The notes below the pieces were generated by a model. It had not been told where the DNA came from. It saw only the letters and a list, made by a program, of their open reading frames with translations, and ran no database searches. This document shows, in pieces, positions 13,204 through 24,400 of a stretch of 64,000 bases of DNA. The number at the start of each line of letters is the position of its first letter. Within the stretch, counting starts at the first letter, position 1. The position numbers and the translations under genes were made by a program. The stretch is from Acanthosoma haemorrhoidale (Eukaryota > Arthropoda > Insecta > Hemiptera > Acanthosomatidae): positions 141,543,937 to 141,607,936 of the forward strand of contig OV884011.1 in the NCBI GenBank assembly GCA_930367205.1, written 5' to 3'.

Positions 13204-14336
13204 TATGTTGCTGTTCTATCGAGTCTTGCGAGAACTCTTCCGATGAGACCAGTCAGCTGTGACATCAGCTGATTCGTAGATGTGATCATGGCGCCTAACA
13301 TGTTGAACATGGCGTCCATGTTTGAATTGGGTGGGGCCGAGGGCCCGGGAAGCTCTACCGTTAACAGGTGCTGCCCAGTGGTCACCGGAGAGTAAGAAGC
13401 CGTTTGTCTTGGGGGTGTCGGAGCGTATCTAGTGTCCCTAGATGATGCAATCGTTTTATGCTGGGCCTGGCGTCTAACCTCCATTGCCTGCTTCAGTTTT
13501 ATTCTGTAGGGGCACTGCTGATATGAAGCAACATGACCCTCCCCGCAGTTAGCACAACGTAGTGGCACCACCTGGTCACGTGGGCATTCCTTTGTTGCGT
13601 GAGGCTGGCTGCACCTCACGCATTTCGGGGGCTTAAAGCAATATCGCCTGGTATGGCCATATTCTTGAGAATTCTGGGACATGGAGATGTACGTTTCTCG
13701 TTATATGTGCTTACTCGGAATAGCATACATGGCGGATTTGTTTGAGTCTGCAGTAAGAGTGGCGTCCCCTATTACGAGAACTGGCTCAATTTCGGTTTTG
13801 GCGCCATTGTGGTCGCTTTTTCTCAGTCTGTAGATCGATATTATACCTCCTGCAGGAACAATGTGGACTTGTATTTCCTCTGTGGGATCAACTAAGTCAA
13901 ATCCGTGCAGAAGAAATTTTTTGTTCGGTTTGGTACGGTATTTTAGCTGCTTTAAGAGCGGTGGTGTTAATAGGGCTTGTTCCGTGGCACAAAACACTTT
14001 AGTTTCCTGTTGTCCTTGTAATACATGGTATCCAGTGATTTTGTGTTCGTCGAGGAGTCGTGTTAGGTCGTAACTATTTAATTTTCCCATTACTAGGGGA
14101 GGTATTGGTTTGGGCTTAGTGGGCTTAGTGGTTATGGGCTCGGTTTGTGATGTTTGGGGTTGAACCGTATTTAGGGGTTCAAAAGAATTCGTAACCTGGG
14201 TTACACTTTGTGGCACTGTTCTGTGTCGACAGTGTCTTTTGGGCTGGTGGAATCCCTCAACATTGTCGGGAATTTTGCTTTCACGGGAATCACGTAAGTC
14301 ATATGTGACTTTTCTGTGGTCCCTACGGTTTGTCAT
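13203..14336 (-). pseudogene. LINE ORF1: Gag-like zinc-knuckle protein with one in-frame stop
   Basis: The first ATG in frame is at 14336 (SMTNRRDH). The N-terminal part is Pro/Thr/Gln-rich. A central block (HKITGYHVLQGQQETKVF through FLLHGFDLVD) resembles the PRE_C2HC-type region of Jockey/X-element ORF1 proteins. The C-terminal part has Cys/His knuckles (QEYGHTRRYC, CVRCSQPHATKECP, CANCGEGH) and a basic/hydrophobic tail. A single TAA at 13699-13701 splits the frame just before the knuckles. The upstream and downstream parts are in the same frame, so it is a point lesion, perhaps with a small deletion, because the usual linker before the knuckles is short. The role in the family is RNA binding and RNP formation. 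Confidence 0.8.
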
Positions 14337-14594
14337 ACTCCACGAAGGTCCGTGCGACGCACGTCCAGTTAAGAGCCTCACTTATAATAGTTAAAAGTAC
14401 TCACCTGTCTTTACGGGAACAAAGCGCCACTTACTAAAATAACAAAACTTTACCAGATTGGGGCTCTTGCCACAACGGAAGCTGGATAGCGTCTCTTATT
14501 GTTCATAAACTATGTATTCAGTTTTAACACAACCTAACGCAACGAGAGCTAGGTCAATTTTAAGAGAAGATAACCTTTTTTAAATGTTTCACAC

Positions 14595-14603
14595 TATAGT
14601 TGC
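14595..14603. repeat. LINE target-site duplication, 5' side
   Basis: TATAGTTGC, the second copy of the 9-mer that abuts the poly(A) tail. It sets the probable 5' end of the element at 14594. Confidence 0.65.
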
Positions 14604-15639
14604 AATATATGTCTCTAGTTTTATACGCTATTGAACACAGCAAATATATACCTTATGAATTAAAGTGAGAACGATAGCGAGAAGAAAGCCCCATTAATTC
14701 AGCCTATCTATTTTATGTATTAAAAAGAAAAAAAATCCTCCTCTGGCTTAGAGCTGTCGGAATTGTTATTGTTTAATAAATTGTGGAGAGCCCGAGGATT
14801 TTTTTTACCATCAACCATATTCTAATTTTTTACGTAGTCAAATTAAAAAGCTACTTTATAGCCACCCTGAAGACAACCTTTTCTCATTTCTTTCACTACA
14901 AGATGTAATGATTTTTTCTACTCCCGAGAACCTGATCATGTTCTGTTGAAGTCCTTGAACATTGCTTCATTTACGAGTGATCTACATTCCAATGTACTTG
15001 GTGGACCGCATCTACTCACGACAAGGACGTAGAGGAATGGAAAGCCGAAAGTGCTACAAGGTCGCTTTCTAGGAGGAGCAAGGAGGGAGATAAAGAAGTT
15101 CAGTGTTACATAAGGAGAACGGATGTCTTTAGTGGAAATGTCCGACATTACGTCACCACCGACCTGCACGATACAGCGTGTCTGGCGTAGACAGTCTAAT
15201 GTCAGCGGGTTGTTGACCGATTAATGACAGCCTGGTTACGACGGCCTATACTTCTCAGCCAGGGTGATACAATATCAAACTTGCATGACTCAGTTAATCA
15301 CTTAGTTTAGCGCGACTGAAGATTATTTTTATGTCTACGTGTTCCTCGATAACTATCTGTTGTTAAAAATCGGTCTGACGCTTGAAACGAAGTTATTGCG
15401 ATGTGCATTTTTAGCCTAGCAAACTGTACAACAATTAATTGATCAACTATAATAGCTCATTACTGATAATAGCATCTAAATTGGCTTTGTAGTGGTAAGT
15501 AGATACTGGCATTTAAGTATTTTTGACAAACTTTCAACACTTTATCACAAAAACCCGAATTAGACAAAAGTTCAAACTTTAAAAGTCATGTTCTGAAAAG
15601 TAAATGCGACTTAACCACTTATTCACTAGGGTTACAGAT

Positions 15640-15800
15640 ATGTGGTAATGAGTCCAATGAGAACGATAACGGGATCAAAGCCCCGTGCACCCCTGAGGGA
15701 AACCGGGGTGCCAGCGGCACCCCAGTCCCTCCTGTCTGTCAGGCAGGGCTTCGAGACTGGGGAACGAAGACTGATCGGAGGGTGTGGCTTAAAACCATGT
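15640..15800. other. GC-rich patch, possible transposon fragment
   Basis: About 160 bp is much richer in G and C than its surroundings (AAACCGGGGTGCCAGCGGCA and similar). It has an open frame at 15642-15854 without a recognisable domain. The composition contrast suggests an inserted element piece, but I cannot assign a family. Confidence 0.3.
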
Positions 15801-17775
15801 TGCCTACCAATGTTTCGTACATCAGCACAGTCCGTATATTTACATAGTCGTTGAGTATGTTCATTCAGCTGGAGAGCAGTTTTGAGAAGCTACAAAAATA
15901 CATTTTTAATCAATATTTACAGTAATTTTACAAAAATGATAACTTTTGGGAGTAAACAATACAAAAAAGGACCGACTTTCGTCTGACTGTTTTGCTATGA
16001 ACAACAAAAATGACAATTCTACAGGGTCCCAGTTTGATTTATCGGTTTACAAATTAGTACGGATCATGATGTTTTAGATGAGTACCATGATGAAGTAACG
16101 ACTTTAGCATGTTTTATAAATTTATTACTCCAAACAAATAAGAAACCGACCAAAACAATTGTTAATAGCCACTACAGCCACTCAAGCGCTGTAGATAGCT
16201 TCTTGATGAGGCTGGGATAACAATATATTGTAGTTGATTGAGAGGAAACCAAAAATTTATAATGACTTTTTTTGAGTCTTGAAAATTGAGAGGGAATAAT
16301 AATGACGGATTGGTGGCAGTAATGAGCTCCAAAGGATTTAAGTACGGTGGGAAAGAAGTATAACAAGAATATTCCACTATACCTCGATATATGACGATTA
16401 GTTTTTGGTGAAAATGCAACAAACTAACAGGGAAAAATAAATCCCCGATATATTGTAATATTGTAAATAATATCCCTTACAGGTGCTAGCTGAAGGTCTC
16501 ACTTTCGAAAGACACATTTAAGACGGACACTAAGGGAAAATAATCGAAACGGGCATTTAATGGATTCCAAACCGGTTTTTATTGGGTTGCTTATATCAAT
16601 ATTTTATCAATTGCCAATTTTGTTTAATATTTTGTAAAAAGGATGATCTTAGTGACCGAGATGGGTTAGCAATTATAATGAAATGTCTTGGATCATTATT
16701 AAAAATTATTCACAATTATTTTATGTATTTTTTAAGGAAATCTTTGACAGTTGCTGTATCTGAAACCATGACTGTGTCATTTCATCATGTATTATACCCC
16801 AATACAGTTTAATGTGACTCGGTTAGAAAATTCTTTATTATTAAAAATATGTCATATTTATTTAAAGGTGTTCAAGCTGTGGGCTGTATTTCTCCTAGAG
16901 ATTAGAGCAGTAATATTAACAAGCTGCAATATTCTCTTGGTATCCTTATTTTATACTTTATACCACTTCGTCTACTAGGCTCCATTACTCTAACTTTTTC
17001 TGAGGCCACCGTTTTTGCTTAGTGGCAACGAATCGATGATTTTTCTAGGCCACCTCAATCCTTGCTTGCCAACTTGGAATGATTCAGGCCCAACATAATT
17101 AATAAATTGAATATAATATATGAAATAATATCATTTTTCTCCGTATTCGTTTAGTTTCGAAAACAACCATGTGATACATCATTATAAATTCTATATAACA
17201 AAAAAACTTATATCTCAAAAGATATGAAAATAAATGACCATCCGTCATCTGGAGATTTAATAGTTTATGAAGTAATCATATTACTTTAATAATAGGAAAG
17301 CAACTAGCTGAATACAAATAGCTAAACGAAAATATTGTCAATAAGAAAAAAAAAAAAACTGATAAGTGGGAGGGCACATCAATATTTCAAGAAATCGACC
17401 TAAATCTAGCACGAAACATTACTAATACACGTCTAAGATCGATGAAATGAGGGATGTTACCGGGTAGGCATGGAAGGAAAATTTGAATAGTTCATTTGTT
17501 TGAGTGAAGAGATTCTACACGAGTAGCAAAAAAACTCCAGTGTCTATAAACTTGTTTTGCCTATTAATATTTTGAATGTTTTAACCACATTTCTACAGGT
17601 TACATGCTAAATGGTGCATAAGCCATGCTAAAGGATGATAAGCATATCGTGTGGGGATGTCATGAAATATAACCGCGCGGATTTACCACAGGCTAGAATC
17701 GAACTGCCTCCGTTCTGGTTAAAGCCAATTGTAATCTACCCCCCCCCCTCCCTGAGATGCCAATCTAGTTATTTC

Positions 17776-17778
<3 letters not shown>

Positions 17779-17818
<40 letters not shown>
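17779..17818. repeat. (TA)n microsatellite
   Basis: About 40 bases of uninterrupted TA repeat, just downstream of a C run at 17741-17750. Confidence 0.9.
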
Positions 17819-17822
<4 letters not shown>

Positions 17823-20800
17823 TAATTATAGCGTTAGTCCACTAGAAAGTAATTTTTTTTCTGGAAGGTAAAGATGATTTTTTTAGAGCACTGAAGTCAT
17901 AAACCCAATGAAAAGGGCCCAACTTTGGGGCAAATCCTTTTATATTATTACACTATTTGCAGATTGTCCATTCAATTAATAAACAAAAAAATACTACAGA
18001 AAAAATCCTCTACACTTTAAAAAACCTCTCTTTGTGTACCTAAGATTGGTCTTGGGCAAGGTGATGAAATTTAGGTAATATATATGTCCATTCAAATATA
18101 AAGAAGTAGCAATGAACAATTTTTTAGGATATTGTTTATCTGTCAATATTAACTGTTTATAAGTACGAAAAATGAATTTATGGCATTTAACCCTGTTTAT
18201 TTTTAACATTATATGTTGGTTTTATTATTTAAATTCGTTTCTTTTTCTCTTTCTTTCTTTTACTTGAAACTCCTTAATGAAGATCTATTATCGGCAAAAA
18301 CACGATTTGGCAGGAGTAATAGGCACATGAGCATTCAGAAAACTGACCCCCCCCCCACAAAAAAAATTAGTATCTTAATAAACTTCGTGAAAATTCTCCT
18401 CTCGAGACGACCTTCTGGGAAGAAGTGACAGTGAAATGGATTGGATTAAAGGATTTGTGCGTTGTAGAAGAGAACTATATAATATCATTATTGACGTCAA
18501 TGTTACCGGACTATTCTGTAAAGGGAAGAATGAGGTGTCAAGTGGGCATCTTATTTTCATAAACGAATAAATACTATCTTTGTAGTGAAGCACTGAAACT
18601 CTATTCTAAACTATATAATCGATCACCTTATTTTTTTTTTTATCAAATAAAACACTTTTTGTTTATCTCCTGTTTATTTACGATATATTTTGAGGTCATT
18701 CATATTTATAAAATATATTGAGACGGAACGAGTAAATTGTTTATACTGAAGCCGGCTCCATATATAGGACCAGCCGCTTGCCCATGGGATGGGCCAGTAT
18801 TCGCTGTACCGCCAATGAAAGTCGCACTATTAATCTAGATGGTCTCCAAATAAATCCTTGGTAAGGTGCAGGAGCAAGTTGTTGGTCCATTATTTTCTAT
18901 ATAGTCTATCTGTCTATTGAATCTAATATTCAAAACAGCAATGATGAAGAAAAAGTAAAAACAAATAAAACTACGAAGTACGAAAATGCAGTACTAGAAA
19001 TGTTCAGGCACGAATACGTTTTATGTAATGTAAAAGTGAGATACTAGGAGAATGATAGAATTACTTCAGAGCAATAAGAATAGAAAAATATTTTTATAAC
19101 CTAAACCTTAATTTAGAATACTTCATTAAGTAAATTAATAATTGCATTATAGTCTACGTATATCTAATAACATTATACATAATTCCGGTTTGAAAATAGA
19201 AAACAAAAATCATAAAAGGTTGAAATTTTGAGAAACGGGATAAATAGGGGCTAATATGTTCAAAAAACTAGAACTTTATGACGAAAAACAATCAGAATCC
19301 TTACAACAATTCTTCAACGTCCACTAGTAAAGTTTTATATAACAATGTGTTTTTGTAGGGGTTTTTCATTCGCCAAAAACTTATAAACATGATGAATTAA
19401 TGGTAATTAAAACATAGGTAATAGATACATTAGATAGATTTAATAGATAATTGATTGTACGTCAGTACATTCTGCGTCTGCTTGGTTGGATGAACGAAGT
19501 ACGAAAATACAGTACTAGAATCCAATGACAATTGGCAGTACGCCAAATCCATACGCCAATACTTTCACCAACGTCCAATCTTCTCTCCACACATATGACA
19601 AATACTCCATGAGCCAGCCACTTAATGTGCAGTGTGGAGGTTATTAGATTTGTGTCTAGCCAAACTTTCACCTTATAATTTGTTGTACCTTGTATACTGT
19701 GTAATTTGTAGATTTTTGTATACGAATATAGCTAGATATTTTTTTGTATGTTCGGTGTAAGGCATAGGCCTGTGGACATACCCTATAATGAGTTAATAAA
19801 TTGCTATGTACAAAAATGTTTTAATTAGATAAAGACTGTGCTACAAAATCACAATTAAGAGCTGATACTAATACATGACAAATTAAACACAAAATACATG
19901 ACTATGTATAATGAAAGATAGTTTCAAATAATTAAAATGTAAAAAACAATACAATTTATGCATTAATTTTTATCATCATTCGTCTACATAAAAATATGCA
20001 TCAATTATCTACTAACCAACCAACCTGATATTGTATACAAATGTTATAATCCATCAGTAGCTGCATTTAATTTTTTTTTATCGGATTGATGATTAAAACT
20101 TTCAAAATAAATTAAATTCATAAAACCTAACATTCAGAGAAATATATAAGTGTAAGAATTTTACTAATATTTATCTATTTAATTTTATTACTATCATTTC
20201 GATTTCTCTTTTTTAATTTAATTTTTTATCATACTTTTTTCTTATTTTCTATCTAAACAAATTCTTGGATCATATTTCTAAAATTTGAGTTATACTCTCC
20301 GCACTTATCTGATCCCACTTACCGACATCATTACCAGGGTAGGACTATTTTCTACTGTAAATGTCTTGCCAAGGATTTATTTTCAATTTAACTAATATTC
20401 ACAAAATTCACCTCAAAACTGACACCCGGAAACCAATTAACACTACATGATAGGAGTAATCAACCCTACAATGCTCCACTGGTTTGGAATTACACTTGTA
20501 CTTTGTACTTGCATAAAATTAAAAGTCTTACAAAACATCAGTATGGACATAATTACCAACTACCTTCGATACACCAAGATAACCATCAGGCTAACAGGCG
20601 TACAGTTGCCCACACTCCAGCAGTATGCACACGCCCGGACAGAAAATTTCATTTTTTTAACTTCCAAATCCGAAAACCAATTACTCAGAGAAAAGGGCAA
20701 TTACATTAATTAATTAATAGCATTCCCTCAAAAGATACATCCACAAACGCACAAAACATATATTGTTGGAATAACATTAAGAAAATTAAATTTATATCTA

Positions 20801-21194
20801 TATTACTTAATTAATTTTTTAACTTATCTCTTTTATATTTTATTAGCATTATTTTTATTGTTGGTTTATTATGTAGGTTTTTCTTATGTTTTTCCTACTG
20901 TTAAAAATTCCCATAATTTATTACATTAGCAGTAAAACCAATTTCAGTGTACACATGTATACAGCCTCAGTACAAAAGCATATAATATTTTAATTTATTA
21001 GAATAGCTCCTGAGCCCAATTGTACACTATATAAATAATAAACTTATATACTATGTAAAATATAAACATTGTATACTCTATAAATATATATATTGTTTTG
21101 ACACTATTCAGAGAAGACCGAGTTGTTAATTTGACCTTCTTATACTTTATACCTCCTTATCATATTAATATGTTGTGTATATGTTGTTTTGTAG

Positions 21195-21431
21195 CCAATG
21201 TTGTGAGGGATGGGCAACGACAGCAACAACAACAACGAGCGCTCCGGGAGCGTGGAGAGCTTCTACCGCGGTGGCTGTGTCCTGGTGACCGGAGGCACAG
21301 GCTTCGTCGGCAAGGCCCTCGTCGAGAAGCTGCTGCGATCTTGTCCGGGCCTGGACACCGTCTACCTCCTCATCAGGCCAAAGAAGGGACTCACCCCTCA
21401 GCTCAGGCTCAAGGAGCTGCTGGACAACGTG
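21195..21431 (+). CDS. FAR coding exon 1 (ATG at 21210)
   Basis: The acceptor TTTTGTAG ends at 21194, leaving 15 leader bases before the ATG. The exon encodes residues 1-74: an Asn-rich N-terminus (NDSNNNNE) and the dinucleotide-binding motif TGGTGFVGK. It ends in phase 0 at a weak donor, GTCAGT. It is strikingly GC-rich compared with exons 3-7. Confidence 0.9.
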
Positions 21432-24400
21432 GTCAGTACATGCCCTGTAGTAGTCGAACCAGTTCTACTGGCAATTATCAACTCACATATATTGTAGCAT
21501 GCTTATATCTAATTAATATACTGTAATAAAATAGAAAGTCCTTTTTCAGAAAGTCGAATTCGACGTAGCTAACATAAATTAATTTGATTATAATAAATGC
21601 TAATTTATTTTACCTTTTATGCCTGGTGGGAATACCTAGTTGTGAGTTAATGACAATAATCCACAAATTTGTCATGAAATGAAAATGACCAATGAATTGA
21701 CATTATGTTGTACTGCAATTTAAACGGTTAATTTTAATAAGCTCAAACTTCTTATTTGCCAAGGTATTAATTACCTAGTTGATATCATCGGTCACCAGCA
21801 CACGATGTTACTTTCAAGAACCGAAAAATGACAAGAGCACTCGTGCATAATTTTCATTAAAGACTTGTGAAAATCCAGTTTTTCTAAAAAGCTTTTTTGT
21901 CACTACAAAAAACCGTTTGTTATATCACCAGTCGACGTTTCGCCTATTCAGGCATGCTCAGGACTAATACTCAAACAAATCACATATAAAAACAACAACT
22001 CCATATTAAATTTTATTTTTTAATACGTAAATAAATGAAAAAATTGGTAACAATACAAAGAATAAAACAGCAGACCTATGTGTGATATTATATACTAAAT
22101 TCACTATTCTATAATTTCACAATTGCATACCAAATGGTAACTTTTCTGCAAAATTTAATTTAAATTGATAATGGCACATCAATATTTCATTAAAAGGTAA
22201 CTTCGTTAAATACAATAATCATTTACAAATCCAAGATACATATAAACTTAAAAAAAAGAAAAAAATCAATATCTTTCATTGTCTAGGGGCAAAGGGTAAA
22301 TTACTTCTTCTTAGGTTAACACAACCCCCCCCCCAACACAGTAGTTCTTGCTTTCTTGTGAGATGGACAATAGAAGTGTTTTTCTATCTATCATTTATAG
22401 ATCTGTTGTATTATTCTTTGTATTATTGCCAATTTTATTTCTATTCAAAAACACAGTAATTTTAAGTTAGGTTAACTTTATGACAGCTCTTTCCTATACA
22501 CAAATATCACGCGGGGTCAATTACCATGCACGGTGAGAACTCACAAACCTCAACTCTAGTTGAAGCGTTGATGCCCACTTAAGTTACCGGATGCTTGCTC
22601 CACCCGTGTATCGGATTGTCCTGGAATTAACTAGATAGTAGACTGACAATAGGGCAAATATACAGGAACCAATCCTTGTATATGTGATTTAGAACTGAAC
22701 AAAATGAAGTTAAAACTGCACAATTCCGTTAAGAACTGCGCGTTATAAAAAAACTGATCTGAAAAAGTAGACCATATGGAGAAAATCTGATTTCATATTT
22801 AGCTTCAGCGCCCCGTGTATAGCTAAAATCAGTTCTAAAATCCTAGGCGTTTTAATTTTTTTCTTGTAGGCTTGTCTAATCAACTCGTTAACCGAATGGT
22901 CTGCGAAAGAACCTTGACGGAATACTACCACTGGAGACCTGAAATGTTTCGATGTCTGAACGGTGGGATATACCAACGATCTTGAGGCGCAAACCTTCCA
23001 TGCCATTCTAATGATTTGCTTTATCCTTTACTTTAATGAAATTTAATTACAAAACTATATGATCCATGAATTAATAATCTCCGTATTTTTATCAACATTA
23101 TGTTTTATTTTAATTACTCATATCATTTTTTACATCGATTATGAATTAAATTATAAAAAGACAGAAGAGGAAATGTAGAGTAGAGAAAAAATATCGAAAG
23201 ATAATTATGGTGTTAGTTTATTAAAAACTAAAAACGAATAATATTGAAAAAACTACTCGTTATTTCTTTTCAAAAATGTTATCATTTTACTAGCTAAACC
23301 ACTGCATTCAATTAAAATCATCTCTTTTACAAATATTTGTTTAAAACTGAAATATAAAAAATATATTTTATAGCTGGTTTGGAATGGATTAAATTTCTCT
23401 TGCTGCCTTTCAAAACTTTATTTTTTAAAGTATCTTGAGAATTTTTTTCGCGTTATCGCCTTTAACGTGTAACCAGAATTTTAAACAATATACTTAGTAA
23501 TATTCATTCAATGACATCTAGCGCTGAGCTATTTAGTTTTTAAGTATTAGTATATATTTATATTAATCATTCATTATGATGAGGAGTTACCCTTTAAACC
23601 ACCTCAGATTATTAGCTCACTACTACTATTTAAAAAAAGTTCAAAACTCCCTTAGACATATGGAGACCAATTATTATTGAAGATATGTTTGGAATTCTCT
23701 CTGCGATGCCTTACATAAATCTTTTTTTCGAATCAAAGCTTTATTTTGATAAAATTAGAATCTGCTTTATTGGGCAATAAGTAATTGTGATAAATGTTCT
23801 AATTCATACCATTCTTCATTCACTCCCGCATTCATTTTTCATAATTAACTCTCCCCGTCCCCTTCAAAGCGAATAATATTTATGTAAATTCGAAATATTT
23901 CGCATTTACATAAATCTAAGATTTTTTTACTTGAAAAATCTTAAAGTAATATAAACGAGACCCACGTCTTTTTGTGAATACTTTCCTTTATTGTATGTTA
24001 ACGAAAATATTGGTAGCTTAATAGCTCACTCTTTCCTCAGGCGCTGATGGCTCCCAATCCTATTTATCCTCCCCCTCCCGATTTATTTGCTAAGATTTAG
24101 TGAGACCTAGATCGGATCAGTGCCTGGTCAAACCTGAATAAACTAGTGTTTAAACGCGGAGAAAACTCTGGCAATAGTTGCAGGCTCTATTTTCCTCATC
24201 AGATCCTAGCCGATTTTCCTGTTTTAACTCTCAATGACCACTTTCTGGTGGAACATACATATCTCCCAAATTTACCTTCGGTCAGTAGTTATCCTTCGCT
24301 ATTTACTATTACATCACTCTCACCATCTGCTCCCCCAGCTTACAAGTAAACACCTTGTACCTTCCCTCACTTTTAATATGGCTGTTTGATGAATAGGGAT

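Larger units (their letters stand above)
10583..14594 (-). mobile_element. Nearly full-length Jockey-clade LINE, inactivated
   Basis: Read on the minus strand, the element has an AT-rich 5' leader (14337-14594), ORF1 with retrotransposon CCHC knuckles, ORF2 with endonuclease and reverse transcriptase, and a 21-base poly(A) tail (T run 10583-10603). The 9-mer TATAGTTGC directly abuts the tail (10574-10582) and recurs at 14595-14603, a good target-site duplication. That gives an insertion of about 4.0 kb. Hardly any 3' UTR separates the last recognisable ORF2 codons from the tail. ORF1 has one in-frame stop. ORF2 has several frameshifts, an in-frame stop between its RT motifs and substitutions at conserved residues, so this copy cannot be autonomous. 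Clade assignment rests on the zinc-knuckle layout (GHTRRYC...PHATKECP...CANCGEGH) and the RT style. Confidence 0.85.
14604..21194. other. Intergenic and upstream region of the FAR gene, no gene supported
   Basis: AT-rich, with a small foldback near 14730-14804 (AAAAAATCCTC opposite GAGGATTTTTT), a GC-rich patch at 15640-15800 and a (TA)n array. Because coding exon 1 of the downstream gene is preceded by a splice acceptor, an untranslated first exon and promoter should lie somewhere in this stretch. I could not locate them. Confidence 0.45.

Noticed and set aside
14730..14804. Terminator-like hairpin AAAAAATCCTC / GAGGATTTTTT
   Set aside because: Bacterial-style terminators are not expected in this genome. 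The stem is short with homopolymer ends, so chance is likely.
17660..17750. Possible SINE B box on the minus strand (AGTTCGATTCTAGCC)
   Set aside because: No convincing A box at the right distance and no body or tail. Left out of the annotation.
22743..23006. 87-codon minus-strand frame in FAR intron 1
   Set aside because: No motif of a known family and opposite to the host gene. Not supported beyond chance.
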